A DNA stretch of 64,000 nt from an uncultured Bacteroidota bacterium (GCA_902594485.1 CACJMJ010000001.1:70574-134573), one strand, 5' to 3'; shown: positions 1-9,373, numbered from the stretch's first letter. The notes: a model not told the origin generated them from the letters alone. Made by a program: numbers and translations.

Positions 1-22
1 ATATTAAACTCTTTGTACTCAT
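1..22 (-). CDS. First codons of the gene after murD (probably ftsW), cut by window edge
   Basis: An ATG begins directly after the murD TAG stop on the minus strand and seven codons (MSTKSLI) remain open to the window edge. The protein cannot be identified from this. In the conserved order mraZ-rsmH-ftsL-ftsI-murE-mraY-murD the next gene is normally ftsW, the lipid II polymerase partner of FtsI, so that is an inference from position only. Confidence 0.4.
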
Positions 23-1351
23 CTATAAATTTCTTACTGCATCTTTAAATTGATTACCTCTGTCCTCATAATTTTCAAACAAATCATAACTTGCACATGC
101 AGGGGATAAAAGAACATTATCTTTTTTAACTGCAATTTTATTTGCAACTTTTACTGCTTCAGTAATTGACTCAGTCTCAACTATAATTTCAATTACAGGC
201 TTAAACGTTTCCATAATTTTAGTATTATCAATTCCAAGACAAATAATTGCTTTAACCTTCTCCCTAACAATTGGAAGTAAATCTGAATAATCATTTCCTT
301 TATCTACTCCACCAGCAATCCAAATTGTAGGTGATTGCATTGAATCAAGCGCATAATATGCTGAATTAACATTTGTAGCTTTTGAATCGTTTATATAATT
401 GACTCCTTGTATTTTCAAAAATTTCTCAAGTCTATGAGGAAGAACAGAAAAAGTCAAGAAGCTTTCTCTAATTATATCATTGTCTATTTTTAGTAAATCG
501 GAGACTGTAATTGCAGCCATTGCATTGAGAAGGTTATGCCTTCCTTTAAGCGCAAATTCGTCGGTATTTATCATAATAGTTTTTTTTTTGTTAGAAAGAA
601 TGTTTTTATCTATTGTTATTTGATTTTGTTTGTTAGTGTTTATTCCTATTGGAATTTTATTTACTTTTAATTTGTTTACTCTTAGTGCTTCTAATAAAAT
701 TTTGTCATCTGAATTATATATTAAATAGTCAGATGACTTTTGGTTTTTTGCAATTTTCATTTTTGCATCAACATACTTACCAAAGTCATTTTCATATCTA
801 TCCAAATGATCTTCTATAATATTTGTAATAACAGAAATATTAGGTCTAAATTTTTTGATGTCATCAAGTTGGAAACTGCTAATCTCAAGTACATAGATAT
901 CCTTATCACCAGATAAAAGCATTTTAGAAAAGCTATCACCAATATTACCTGCGAGACCTACATCTAACCCTGCTCTTTTTAGTATGTGGTAGATAAGCTT
1001 TGTGGTAGTGGTTTTTCCATTAGTTCCAGTAATACATATCTTAAATGAATTTGAATAACTACTTGCAAATTCAATTTCAGATACTATTGGTATACCAGAT
1101 AACTTAATTTTTGAAATTATTTCAGACGAATTAGATATACCTGGACTTTTAATTACAAAATCTGACAACTTAATTTTGTCAAAAGAGTGATTTTCTTCTT
1201 CAAACATTATAGAGTTCCTAATCATTTCTAATTTTCTATCCTCATTTATTTTATTTGAATCAGAAACAAAGACGTTTAATCCCTTCTGTCGAGCTAACAT
1301 AGCAGCTCCAAATCCACTTTCACCCGCACCAAGTATTGTTATACTCTTCAT
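23..1351 (-). CDS. murD: UDP-N-acetylmuramoyl-L-alanine--D-glutamate ligase MurD
   Basis: MurD adds D-glutamate to UDP-MurNAc-L-Ala with ATP in the cytoplasm, the second amino-acid step of the peptidoglycan stem. The 442 residues show the N-terminal nucleotide-sugar fold (GAGESGFG, residues 8-15), the Mur ligase ATP loop GTNGKTTT at about 109-116, the central ITNIIEDHLDRY region and the C-terminal SPACASYDLFENYEDRG block characteristic of MurD. Length is normal. It starts with ATG one base upstream of the mraY stop and its own stop is followed at once by the next start codon, so it sits inside the division/cell-wall operon. Identification is firm. Confidence 0.97.
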   Translation of the reverse strand: MKSITILGAGESGFGAAMLARQKGLNVFVSDSNKINEDRKLEMIRNSIMFEEENHSFDKIKLSDFVIKSPGISNSSEIISKIKLSGIPIVSEIEFASSYSNSFKICITGTNGKTTTTKLIYHILKRAGLDVGLAGNIGDSFSKMLLSGDKDIYVLEISSFQLDDIKKFRPNISVITNIIEDHLDRYENDFGKYVDAKMKIAKNQKSSDYLIYNSDDKILLEALRVNKLKVNKIPIGINTNKQNQITIDKNILSNKKKTIMINTDEFALKGRHNLLNAMAAITVSDLLKIDNDIIRESFLTFSVLPHRLEKFLKIQGVNYINDSKATNVNSAYYALDSMQSPTIWIAGGVDKGNDYSDLLPIVREKVKAIICLGIDNTKIMETFKPVIEIIVETESITEAVKVANKIAVKKDNVLLSPACASYDLFENYEDRGNQFKDAVRNL

Positions 1352-2566
1352 CTATCTAATTTTAAGTGTTAGTATTGTTATAACGGCTAAAAAAATTCCT
1401 ATAATCCATAGTCTTGAAACTATTTTACTTTCATGATAACCTGCTTTTTGAAAATGGTGATGAATCGGAGACATTAAGAAAATACGCTTTCCGACTCCAT
1501 TATTTTTTTTAGTTAATTTGAAATAACTAACCTGGATAATTACAGAAAGAGCCTCTAGGAGGAACACACCACATAGAATTGGAATTAATAATTCTTTTCT
1601 AATAAGTATTGAAATTACCGCAATTAAGCCGCCAACAGTTAAACTTCCTGTATCACCCATAAAAACTGAGGCAGGATATGTATTGTACCAAAGAAAACCA
1701 ACTAATGAACCTAATAATGCAGCAATAAAAATTGTTATTTCACCTACTCTCGGGATATACATTATATTCAAATAATCTGAAAAGATTATATTTCCTGAGG
1801 TCCAAGCAAAGACTCCAAGAGTAAATACAATTATAGCAGAGAGTCCTGCAGAGAGTCCATCTAAACCATCTGTTAGATTATTAGAATTTGAAACTGCAGC
1901 TATAATAAAAATTATAATTGGGATTATTATAAGCCATAAGTAATTCGATCCTTTACCAAAAATAGCTTTAGATACTTCTTTGTAGTCTAACTCATTATTT
2001 TTGAAAAATGGTATAGTTGTCTTATAAGATTTGACTTCCTCAATTTTAGAAAATTCTATTTTATCAGAATTTAAATTTTTATCAAATTCAACTATAGTTA
2101 TATTGTTATTAGTTAATAGAACCATTCCAACAAAAATCCCTAATAGAGACTGACCTGCTATTTTAAACTTTCCTTGAAGTCCTTGTTTATCTTTTTTAAA
2201 TACTTTTATATAATCATCAATCAAACCAATTAATCCAAGAATTATAGTTGATATAATTAAAATTTGGATATAAATATTTTCAAGATTTGACATCAAAATT
2301 ACAGGTACTAAAGTGCCAATTATAATAATTATACCCCCCATAGTTGGTGTCCCTTCTTTCTTGTCCTCTCCATCTAAACCAAGCTCTCTAACACTTTCAC
2401 CTACTTGTTTAATTTTTAAAAAATTGATTATTTTTTTTCCAAAAACTATTGATATCACTAGTGACATTATAACAGTAACTGCAGCTCTAAATGATAAATA
2501 ACTAAATAGACTAGCTCCTGGAAGATTAAATTGACTTTCTAATATTTCAAATAGATAGTATAACAT
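1352..2566 (-). CDS. mraY: Phospho-N-acetylmuramoyl-pentapeptide transferase MraY
   Basis: MraY transfers phospho-MurNAc-pentapeptide to undecaprenyl phosphate in the inner membrane, making lipid I. The 404-residue protein has about ten hydrophobic segments and the family's catalytic features: the IDDYIKV aspartates at about 116-122, NLTDGLDGL at 230-238 and the cytoplasmic HHHFQKAG block near 368. It is longer than the roughly 360 residues of proteobacterial MraY because of a polar insert at about 155-205 between membrane helices, which I recall as common in Bacteroidota. It sits tightly between murE and murD in the same operon. Confidence 0.97.
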   Translation of the reverse strand: MLYYLFEILESQFNLPGASLFSYLSFRAAVTVIMSLVISIVFGKKIINFLKIKQVGESVRELGLDGEDKKEGTPTMGGIIIIIGTLVPVILMSNLENIYIQILIISTIILGLIGLIDDYIKVFKKDKQGLQGKFKIAGQSLLGIFVGMVLLTNNNITIVEFDKNLNSDKIEFSKIEEVKSYKTTIPFFKNNELDYKEVSKAIFGKGSNYLWLIIIPIIIFIIAAVSNSNNLTDGLDGLSAGLSAIIVFTLGVFAWTSGNIIFSDYLNIMYIPRVGEITIFIAALLGSLVGFLWYNTYPASVFMGDTGSLTVGGLIAVISILIRKELLIPILCGVFLLEALSVIIQVSYFKLTKKNNGVGKRIFLMSPIHHHFQKAGYHESKIVSRLWIIGIFLAVITILTLKIR

Positions 2567-2568
2567 GT

Positions 2569-4029
2569 TTATTTATTAAAAATTTCTTTAGCTATTTTGA
2601 AATCATCAAAATAGATTCTCTCCTTATTATTTAACTCTTGATAATCTTCATGACCTTTTCCTGCGATTAATACTATATCACCTTTTAAACTATTTTCTTT
2701 AGCTTGTTTTATTGCTTTTTTTCTTTCAACCTCAATTAAAACTTTATCATTGTTAAAATTTGAAACCCCTTTAACCATATCATCAATGATTGATTGTGGA
2801 TCCTCAGATCTAGGATTATCTGATGTAAAAATTACTCTTGAGCTAAGATCAGTGGATATCTTCCCCATTATCGGCCTTTTATCTTTATCTCTATCACCTC
2901 CACAACCTATTACAGTAATTAAATTTTGATTTGATTTTTTAATATTATTAATAGTTGATATAACATTTTCAATTGCATCAGGAGTATGAGCATAATCAAT
3001 TATAACTGTTACTTTATCTATTGAAAGAAAAGACTGTAGCCTTCCAACTACACTTTCCAGATTACTAATTCCAGTTAACAAATTAATTTTATCAAGATTA
3101 TATAACTTCCCAACAGAATAAATAGCAAGAATATTAGAGGCATTGAATTTACCAATTAGCTTAGTCCATATCTCACTATTATCAATACTTAATAGCATTC
3201 CATCTAGTTGTTGCTCAATAATTCTACAAGAAAAATTTGACTTTGATTTTAATGAATAAGTATAAATGTTAGCTTTAGTATTTTGAACCATATAGTCAGC
3301 ATTCCTATCATCTCTATTAATTATTGCAAATGAATTTTTGCTAAGAGAATCAAAAACAATTTTTTTAGTATCTCTATAGTCTTTAAATGATTTATGATAG
3401 TCAATATGATCATGAGTAAGATTAGTAAAAACCATACCTTTAAATTTTATCCCCTGAACTCTCTTCTGAAAAATTCCATGAGATGAAACTTCAATAAAAC
3501 AAACCTTAATTTTTCTTTTTATCATTTCAGATAAATGAAAATTTATTGTTATTGGATCAGGAGTAGTATTATTTGAATTTTCAATAAACTCTCCATACTT
3601 TATATTAATTGTTGATATTAAACCAGATGTAACTTTTAATTCATTAAATAAATTATTTAACAATGAGGAAATTGTTGTCTTTCCATTCGTCCCTGTTATA
3701 CCAATTAAATCAATTTTTGAAGATGGGTTATCAAAGAAATTTGAAGCAATAATCGAAAGTGCAGTTTTAGAACATGAAACACATATAAAGACAATATTAT
3801 TTTCTTTAAAATTAGAAGGTAGATTCTCACATACAACTACTGAAGCTCCATTTTTAACAGATTGACTAATATAATCATGGCCATCATAATTATGTCCTGA
3901 TATTGCAACAAAGAGTGAACTATTTTTAACCTCTCTAGAATCAAAAGTAATTTTAGAAACATTTATTTCAGTATTCCCATATACTGAATCAATATTTACT
4001 TTAAATAATATTTCTTTTAATTTTTTCAA
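2569..4029 (-). CDS. murE: UDP-MurNAc-tripeptide ligase MurE (meso-DAP type)
   Basis: MurE adds the third stem amino acid. The 486 residues contain the ATP loop GTNGKTT (113-119), the HDHIDYH segment (207-213) and DNPR at 404-407, the signature of enzymes selecting meso-diaminopimelate, so a Gram-negative DAP peptidoglycan is expected. The start is a TTG (4029-4027): the reading begins MKKLKEILF, which matches the usual MurE N-terminus, and the TTG overlaps the ftsI TGA as TTGA, an analogue of the ATGA coupling seen elsewhere in the window. Identification is firm; the TTG start is well supported by N-terminal length. Confidence 0.96.
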   Translation of the reverse strand: MKKLKEILFKVNIDSVYGNTEINVSKITFDSREVKNSSLFVAISGHNYDGHDYISQSVKNGASVVVCENLPSNFKENNIVFICVSCSKTALSIIASNFFDNPSSKIDLIGITGTNGKTTISSLLNNLFNELKVTSGLISTINIKYGEFIENSNNTTPDPITINFHLSEMIKRKIKVCFIEVSSHGIFQKRVQGIKFKGMVFTNLTHDHIDYHKSFKDYRDTKKIVFDSLSKNSFAIINRDDRNADYMVQNTKANIYTYSLKSKSNFSCRIIEQQLDGMLLSIDNSEIWTKLIGKFNASNILAIYSVGKLYNLDKINLLTGISNLESVVGRLQSFLSIDKVTVIIDYAHTPDAIENVISTINNIKKSNQNLITVIGCGGDRDKDKRPIMGKISTDLSSRVIFTSDNPRSEDPQSIIDDMVKGVSNFNNDKVLIEVERKKAIKQAKENSLKGDIVLIAGKGHEDYQELNNKERIYFDDFKIAKEIFNK

Positions 4030-5813
4030 AATAATATATCTGTATTTTTTTTACTTATCTGAATTTCATTTGGAATACCTGTAATAATTTTTTTTGCTAC
4101 ATTTTTAAAGACAGGGGCAGCTACTGAGTTACCATAATACCCCTTAGATTTTTTTGGTTTATTGACAACTACAATTGCTGAATATTTTGGTTTATCTGAA
4201 GGGAAATATCCCACGAAACTAGATACGTATTGGGTCTCCTCTGAAGTGTAGTCTATTTGACTTGTTCCTGTTTTACCAGCAATTTTAATATTTTCATCAT
4301 AAATATTATTTGCAGTTCCCCAAGGTTTTTCAACTACATTCCTTAACATCATTTTAACTGAACTTAAGGTCTCCTCTGAACAAATTGATGACATTATTAC
4401 CTCTCTATCAATTCTATAAACAGGTTTTTCACCCAAAGCACCAATACTACTAATAAAACTAGGTTTAACCATTTCACCATCGTTAGCTACAGCATTATAA
4501 AAAGTCAAAGTTTGTAAAGGTGTCATCATTACTCCATAACCAAATGCCATCCATGGTAATGAGATTCCATTCCAATTGTCATCATTTGGATGAGGAATTT
4601 TAGGTTCCCCTTCACCTTTTATATCAATATCAATTTTTTGATTAACTTTCATATTTATCAACCTATTGACCAGTCTTTCAGGATTATCCTTGTAATTATC
4701 ATATATAAGCTTAACCATCCCTGTATTTGAGGAAACTTCAAATGCCTTAGATATTGGAATTTTTCCATAGCCCCTTCTATTAGAATCTTTTACTTCGTAT
4801 TTATTATAAAATTTCAATATTCCATTACCAGTATCAACTGAATCACTCGGACTTACAACGCCATCCTCTAAAGCTGCAATTAATGTCATTAGCTTAAATG
4901 TTGATCCAGGCTCTTGAGTCTCCCATATAGCATAATTAATTTTTTCAAAATATTTTCCTTCTTCTGTTCTTGCTAAGTTTGATATACCTTTAATCTTTCC
5001 AGAGTTAGTTTCCATAATAATCATAGTCCCATGATCAGCTTCAAATCTTTCTAATTGAGATAATAATTCGTGATGAACAATATCTTGAATTTGAGTATCT
5101 ATAGTTGTGTGTACATCATATCCCTGAATAGGTTCTCTTTCAAAATTTGGAGTCATTGGTTTCCATTGTCCATCTGCTATTTTTTGCATTAGTCTTAAAC
5201 CACTTTTACCAGATAGATATTCCGTATATGCACCCTCTAGACCTACCCTTAAATATTTTCCATCTTGATCAACTTTTTCATATCCTATAGTCCTCTCTGC
5301 AATTTTACCAAGGTGGCTCTGTCTTTTATGACTTTCATTAATTATTAAACCTCCTTTATAAAGACCTTTATTGAAAATTGGAAAAGATTTAATTTTTTCT
5401 ACTTCAGTTATAGATAGATTTTTTCCGATTAATAGATATCTATTATTCTTATCTCTTGCGTCATCAAGATATTTTTTAAAGTGATTCTGATCTTGTCCAA
5501 AAAAATCAGATAGTCTCTCTACAAGAGGAATAATATTTTTTTTATAGATTGATTCTGAGGGAATCTTTGAATCCCATCTCAATTCATATTTTACTACTGT
5601 CGACACTAATAAATCTCCATTATCTGAGTAAATATTGCCTCTAGGTGATTGAACCTCAATATTTTTAACTGCCTCAATTGAGTTTCTTATGTTATCATCA
5701 ATTTCAAAATTTTGTAGATAAAATATTTTTCCAATCAAAAAAAATGAACACAATAGAAATAAAAAGAACAATATGTTCATTCTATTTACAATTCTATTGT
5801 TTGATTTCCTCAT
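4026..5813 (-). CDS. ftsI: Division penicillin-binding protein (FtsI-like transpeptidase)
   Basis: A class B penicillin-binding protein that cross-links septal peptidoglycan in the periplasm. The 595 residues have one N-terminal membrane anchor (about 13-33), the dimerisation domain with the SPRGNIY motif (56-62) and a transpeptidase domain carrying the three active-site motifs: STFK (304-307, nucleophile S304), SSN (361-363) and KTG (514-516). The transpeptidase fold ends near 575 and the protein stops about 20 residues later, so it lacks the C-terminal PASTA domain that I recall in many flavobacterial homologues. It lies between ftsL (one base away) and murE (stop/start overlap). Confidence 0.95.
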   Translation of the reverse strand: MRKSNNRIVNRMNILFFLFLLCSFFLIGKIFYLQNFEIDDNIRNSIEAVKNIEVQSPRGNIYSDNGDLLVSTVVKYELRWDSKIPSESIYKKNIIPLVERLSDFFGQDQNHFKKYLDDARDKNNRYLLIGKNLSITEVEKIKSFPIFNKGLYKGGLIINESHKRQSHLGKIAERTIGYEKVDQDGKYLRVGLEGAYTEYLSGKSGLRLMQKIADGQWKPMTPNFEREPIQGYDVHTTIDTQIQDIVHHELLSQLERFEADHGTMIIMETNSGKIKGISNLARTEEGKYFEKINYAIWETQEPGSTFKLMTLIAALEDGVVSPSDSVDTGNGILKFYNKYEVKDSNRRGYGKIPISKAFEVSSNTGMVKLIYDNYKDNPERLVNRLINMKVNQKIDIDIKGEGEPKIPHPNDDNWNGISLPWMAFGYGVMMTPLQTLTFYNAVANDGEMVKPSFISSIGALGEKPVYRIDREVIMSSICSEETLSSVKMMLRNVVEKPWGTANNIYDENIKIAGKTGTSQIDYTSEETQYVSSFVGYFPSDKPKYSAIVVVNKPKKSKGYYGNSVAAPVFKNVAKKIITGIPNEIQISKKNTDILF

Positions 5814-5814
5814 T

Positions 5815-6123
5815 TTAATCAGTAATTATAATTTTTATAGGTGGATAGTTAGAGATCTTAAAACCGTTATCTTTCAATTTTGATGTTACTTTAGATTGCA
5901 TCTTTATGTTCATTAAATCAACTTTAGTTGATACTGAAATACTATTCAAAGTGTTAACCTCTTTATTAAGTTTTGTTATTAAGAATATTTTCTGATCTGC
6001 ACTATGACTACTATATATAGATGTCATTAATAAGAATGATATAAATAGTAACATTATCCAGTTTTTAGATGAATCTTTGCCAGCTAAGAAATCAATATTT
6101 AAAAATGATAGAAAGTTTTTCAT
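5815..6123 (-). CDS. ftsL: FtsL-like small division membrane protein
   Basis: A 102-residue bitopic protein with one membrane helix at about residues 22-40 followed by a periplasmic helix likely to form a coiled coil (ITKLNKEVNTLNSISVSTKVD region). Sequence similarity to proteobacterial FtsL is too weak to see by eye; the call rests on size, topology and its place between rsmH and ftsI, where Bacteroidota carry an FtsL-like gene. FtsL normally holds FtsB/FtsQ and activates FtsWI. Its ATG overlaps the rsmH stop by four bases and its stop lies one base before ftsI, suggesting translational coupling. Confidence 0.8.
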   Translation of the reverse strand: MKNFLSFLNIDFLAGKDSSKNWIMLLFISFLLMTSIYSSHSADQKIFLITKLNKEVNTLNSISVSTKVDLMNIKMQSKVTSKLKDNGFKISNYPPIKIIITD

Positions 6124-7016
6124 ATTTTTTCAGCAATTCTAAGCTTAGCACTTCTTGATCTATTATTTAATTTAATTTCTTGATTTGATGGTGTAATCAT
6201 TTTTCCTACTTTTTTAAAAATGATATTCTTGTTTCCATATATATCAGAGGTAACTTCATCATTTGAACCCCCATTCTGAATAAATTTTTTTACAATCCGA
6301 TCCTCTAATGAATGATAGGAGATACAAACTAGTCTACCTCCTTTTTTAATATATTTTGATGAATCACTTAATAAAGTTCTTATTACTTCCAGCTCATCAT
6401 TGACCTCTATTCTTATGGACTGAAAAACTTGTGCTAAAAACTTATTTTCATCTTTTACTTTAACTAACGGAGCTAATATTTTTTTTAGATCTCCTGTTGT
6501 CTCAATAGATTTCTTTACTCTTTCAGAAATTATTTTTTCGGTTACCTTTTTGTAATTTCTTAATTCACCAAAATTTTTAAATATGTACTCTAGTTGATCT
6601 TTATCATAATCATTAACAATAATTTTAGCATCAATTTCTTGAGTACTGTTCATTCTCATATCAAGCTCAGAGTTAAATCTAGTTGAAAACCCTCTATTCT
6701 TATTATCTATTTGATGAGATGATATTCCAAAGTCTGCTAAGAGTCCATCAATTTCCTTTATTTTAAAATAGTTTAAGAAGTTATTTAAATACTTGAAGTT
6801 TGACTTAACCAGATTTAATCTAGTATCATTTGATTTGTTTTCAATAGCATCTTGATCTTGATCAAAGGCAATTAATTTTCCACACGAATTAAGATTTTTT
6901 AGTATTTCTTGTGAATGACCTCCACCCCCATAAGTTACATCAACATAGATTCCACTTGGGTTAATATTTAAACCAGATATTGATTCGTTAAGTAGAACTG
7001 GATTATGATACATCAT
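6120..7016 (-). CDS. rsmH: 16S rRNA (cytosine-1402-N4)-methyltransferase RsmH
   Basis: RsmH (MraW) methylates C1402 in the 16S rRNA decoding centre. The 298 residues have the family start YHNPVLLNESISGL, a SAM-binding YVDVTYGGGGHS at about 24-35, GLLADFGISSHQID near 90-103, and the late CISYHSLEDRIVK segment. A few residues at the C terminus (RSRSAKLRIAEKI) match the RsmH tail. Two consecutive ATG codons (7016 and 7013) are possible starts. The 5' end overlaps the mraZ stop by 14 bases, as expected for the second gene of the cluster. Confidence 0.96.
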   Translation of the reverse strand: MMYHNPVLLNESISGLNINPSGIYVDVTYGGGGHSQEILKNLNSCGKLIAFDQDQDAIENKSNDTRLNLVKSNFKYLNNFLNYFKIKEIDGLLADFGISSHQIDNKNRGFSTRFNSELDMRMNSTQEIDAKIIVNDYDKDQLEYIFKNFGELRNYKKVTEKIISERVKKSIETTGDLKKILAPLVKVKDENKFLAQVFQSIRIEVNDELEVIRTLLSDSSKYIKKGGRLVCISYHSLEDRIVKKFIQNGGSNDEVTSDIYGNKNIIFKKVGKMITPSNQEIKLNNRSRSAKLRIAEKI

Positions 7017-7470
7017 TATCTGTTTTATCGCCCATCACATCTTCTGCAAGATTTCCAAAGTCACCTTTTGCGTCATCTATTGCTTCTTCATAAAGGCCCT
7101 TATCCCATATTTCAAGAATATTGACAGCTGAGGAAACAACTATATCTTTAGAAATTTTAGCATGGTTTATTAAGTCTTTTGGAATCAATATTCTTCCAGA
7201 AATATCAATATCAATTTGTCTAACTCCAGCTGTAAACCTCCTTATAAAATCGATATTTTTTTTATTGAACCGGTTTAATTTATTTACTCTAAGCATTAAT
7301 TCGTCCCACTCTTTTAATGGATACAATTCTAGACAAGAATTAAAAACAGCTCTTTTAATAACAAATCCATTTTTCAACTTATCAGATAATTGTTTTTTTA
7401 AAGAGACTGGAAGCATGATTCTGCCTTTTTCATCTGCCTTACATTCATATGTTCCTATAAAGTGTTGCAT
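7003..7470 (-). CDS. mraZ: Transcriptional regulator MraZ
   Basis: MraZ is a ring-forming AbrB-fold DNA-binding protein that controls its own division/cell-wall operon. From ATG 7470 it is 155 residues with two repeats of the SpoVT/AbrB-like fold, each with the characteristic core: ADEKGRIMLPVSLK in the first and DISGRILIPKDLI in the second. The frame stays open 17 codons further upstream, but that would extend through the candidate -7 box at 7489-7496 and the operator repeats, and other MraZ proteins begin at this MQHFIGTYE, so the shorter start is preferred. Three 10-bp repeats lie about 34 bases upstream. Confidence 0.95.
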   Translation of the reverse strand: MQHFIGTYECKADEKGRIMLPVSLKKQLSDKLKNGFVIKRAVFNSCLELYPLKEWDELMLRVNKLNRFNKKNIDFIRRFTAGVRQIDIDISGRILIPKDLINHAKISKDIVVSSAVNILEIWDKGLYEEAIDDAKGDFGNLAEDVMGDKTDNDVS

Positions 7471-7488
7471 TAAGATGGTTGCTTTACT

Positions 7489-7496
7489 CAAATATA
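7489..7496 (-). promoter_or_regulatory. Candidate -7 box of the mraZ operon promoter
   Basis: On the minus strand this reads TATATTTG, an exact match to the Bacteroidota -7 consensus TAnnTTTG, 18 bases before the mraZ ATG. No TTG is present at the expected -33 position; the MraZ-type repeats occupy that place, so the promoter may be controlled directly by bound MraZ. Confidence 0.6.
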
Positions 7497-7503
7497 AAAT
7501 ATA

Positions 7504-7533
7504 TTTACCACTTTTTACCACTTTTTACCACTT
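7504..7533 (-). promoter_or_regulatory. Three tandem MraZ-type operator boxes
   Basis: Three perfect direct repeats of AAGTGGTAAA (minus strand) at 7524-7533, 7514-7523 and 7504-7513 have an exact 10-bp period and end 8 bases before the -7 box. In E. coli MraZ binds direct TGGGN repeats spaced by 5 bases, also a 10-bp period. The arrangement, the GTGG core and the position upstream of mraZ make autoregulatory boxes very likely. Confidence 0.8.
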
Positions 7534-7616
7534 TGTTAATAAATTATTTTTTTTTGATTTATTAACCTGATTAACAGTTAATTAAGATGTAAAAAAAATA
7601 GGTTATTCTTTATGCA

Positions 7617-7624
7617 TATATTTG
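7617..7624 (+). promoter_or_regulatory. Candidate -7 box for the hydrolase-engB unit
   Basis: TATATTTG, an exact TAnnTTTG match, lies 17 bases before the ATG at 7642. It would fall inside the gene if the in-frame ATG at 7612 were used, which supports the downstream start. Confidence 0.55.
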
Positions 7625-7641
7625 TGCTTTACACTAGAATT

Positions 7642-8409
7642 ATGGAAGAAGGTTTAATTAAAGAAGGAGGGTTTGCATACATTGAAAAAGGTGAAGGGAG
7701 ACCAATAATTATCCTTCATGGTCTTATGGGTGGTCTTAGCAATTTTCAAGGTGTTTTTGAACACTTTCCATCAAAAAATTATAAAGTTATTATACCCGAG
7801 CTTCCAGTTGATTCAACTCCAATTCTTAAAACAAATGTTGCTAGATTTTCAAAATTTGTTTCTGATTTTATTGAATTTAAAAAACTAAAAGATGTAGTTC
7901 TATTAGGGAATTCTCTTGGAGGACATGTTGGTCTTCTATTTACTAGAGATTATCCTGAGATAGTTAGTGGACTTATCATTACTGGTAGCTCAGGACTATA
8001 TGAGAAGTCGATGATTGGCGACGGATACCCTAAAAGAGGTAACTATGAATATATTAAGGCTAAAACTGAAGAAGTCTTCTATGATCCTGAAATTGCCACG
8101 AAAGAAATAGTCGATGAAGTCTTTGCAAGTGTTAATAATAGAGAAAAATTAATCAGAACTTTATCTCTAGCTAAAAGTGCAATAAGACATAATATGGCAG
8201 ATGATCTTCCAAAGATGATAACCAAAACTTTAATTATTTGGGGTAAACAAGATATTGTTACACCACCAAATGTTGCAGAAGACTTTCATTCTCTTCTTCC
8301 TAATTCAGATCTACTCTGGATTGATAAATGTGGTCATGCTCCAATGATGGAACACCCAGTTCATTTTAATGAATTAATGGAAAAGTGGCTTTCGGAGAAT
8401 AACTTATAG
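7642..8409 (+). CDS. Alpha/beta hydrolase
   Basis: A 255-residue cytoplasmic alpha/beta hydrolase of unknown substrate. The oxyanion-region ILHGLMGG, nucleophile elbow GNSLGGH, acid residue in IIWGKQDIVTPP and histidine in DKCGHAPMMEHP are all in the normal order, so the catalytic triad is intact. An in-frame ATG ten codons earlier (7612) is rejected because a promoter -7 box (7617-7624) falls within that extension and this ATG begins the conserved part. It precedes engB by 11 bases and is probably cotranscribed. I recall a hydrolase beside engB and gldC in other flavobacteria; no function is assigned. Confidence 0.9.
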   Translation: MEEGLIKEGGFAYIEKGEGRPIIILHGLMGGLSNFQGVFEHFPSKNYKVIIPELPVDSTPILKTNVARFSKFVSDFIEFKKLKDVVLLGNSLGGHVGLLFTRDYPEIVSGLIITGSSGLYEKSMIGDGYPKRGNYEYIKAKTEEVFYDPEIATKEIVDEVFASVNNREKLIRTLSLAKSAIRHNMADDLPKMITKTLIIWGKQDIVTPPNVAEDFHSLLPNSDLLWIDKCGHAPMMEHPVHFNELMEKWLSENNL

Positions 8410-8420
8410 TCAATTTGATT

Positions 8421-9023
8421 ATGAAAGTAATTAATTCAGTTTTTGAAAAAAGCAGTAAGACAATTGACCAGTGTCCTGAAAGTAAGCTTCCAGAGTATGC
8501 CCTCGTTGGAAGATCCAATGTTGGCAAATCATCACTTGTGAATTCTCTTTTAAATAATAAAAAAATTGCTAAAACATCATCAACGCCAGGAAAAACAATT
8601 TTAATAAATCATTTTAAAATAAATAATAATTTTTACTTAGTAGATCTACCAGGATATGGATATGCAACTCTCTCTAAAAAACTCAAAGAAGATATAAATA
8701 AGACTCATAAGAGTTATTTCAAATTAAGAAAACAACTTTTATATACTTTTTTACTAATTGATATTAGACATGATTTGCAAAAAATTGATATTGAATTCAT
8801 GGAATTTTTAAATGATAATCTATGTCCGTTTATTATAATTTTTACAAAATCAGATAAATTAAAATCTAGCCAGATTGAAAGTCAAATTAATAATTTAAAA
8901 AAACAGCTTTCTGTTTATTGGGATGAGCTTCCAGAAATACATGTCACATCATCCAAGGATAAATCAGGAATTGACAAAATTTTTAATTTTATAGAGGCAT
9001 CAATTAAAGAATTTCAAATCTAA
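8421..9023 (+). CDS. engB: Ribosome biogenesis GTPase EngB (YsxC/YihA)
   Basis: EngB is a small essential GTPase assisting late assembly of the large ribosomal subunit. The 200 residues carry G1 GRSNVGKSS at about 29-37, the G2 threonines in STPGKT, G3 DLPGYG and G4 TKSD, plus the VDLPGYGYA signature of the subfamily. The ATG at 8421 is preferred over a TTG six bases earlier. Its last four bases overlap the end of gldC on the other strand. Confidence 0.96.
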   Translation: MKVINSVFEKSSKTIDQCPESKLPEYALVGRSNVGKSSLVNSLLNNKKIAKTSSTPGKTILINHFKINNNFYLVDLPGYGYATLSKKLKEDINKTHKSYFKLRKQLLYTFLLIDIRHDLQKIDIEFMEFLNDNLCPFIIIFTKSDKLKSSQIESQINNLKKQLSVYWDELPEIHVTSSKDKSGIDKIFNFIEASIKEFQI

Positions 9024-9346
9024 TTTTTTCCAGAAACTCTTTTTTCAAATTCAACGCAAAAGTCATCAACTAAGTTGACAAGATTTTCATCTCCAGTTGC
9101 TTTAGAAATTGAATTTTTCATAGAGACAAAAGTCTGTAACATAAAAGATTTCATTTCATCAATTGGCATTTCTTTAGTCCATAAATCCATCTTTAAAGTT
9201 TCTTTTTTAGTACTATCCCAGAAAGAAAGAAGTATAGCCTTTGACTGCTCATCTTTCATTCCCCCATCGGGAGCAGACCAGTAAATTTCTTCAGGAATAT
9301 TGTTAGAATCTAACTTAACTTTAATTGTTATTTCTGTTTCTTTCAT
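9020..9346 (-). CDS. gldC: Gliding motility protein GldC
   Basis: A 108-residue soluble protein closely matching GldC: the blocks EEIYWSAPDGG, LLSFWDSTKKETL, DLWTKEMPIDEMK and a C-terminal VDDFCVEF segment are in family order. GldC was found in Flavobacterium johnsoniae as a protein affecting gliding and is usually beside the lipoprotein gene gldB. Here the adjacent genes are engB and nadE with no gldB between, so the protein may keep a role separate from gliding. A candidate promoter (9374-9381) drives it divergently from nadE. Confidence 0.9.
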   Translation of the reverse strand: MKETEITIKVKLDSNNIPEEIYWSAPDGGMKDEQSKAILLSFWDSTKKETLKMDLWTKEMPIDEMKSFMLQTFVSMKNSISKATGDENLVNLVDDFCVEFEKRVSGKN

Positions 9347-9363
9347 TTAATTTTAATATGTAC

Positions 9364-9371
9364 TAGATTTG
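9364..9371 (+). promoter_or_regulatory. Candidate -7 box for nadE
   Basis: TAGATTTG, an exact TAnnTTTG match, 26 bases before the nadE ATG. It lies two bases from the opposing gldC box, so the two start sites should overlap. No clear TTG is seen at -33. Confidence 0.55.
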
Positions 9372-9373
9372 CA

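Noticed and set aside
7471-7521. Upstream extension of mraZ
   Set aside because: It would run through the -7 box and operator repeats, and MraZ begins at MQHFIGTYE.
7121-7570. Long plus-strand frame opposite mraZ
   Set aside because: Shadow of mraZ in A+T-rich sequence; no family match, and it runs through the mraZ operators and promoter.
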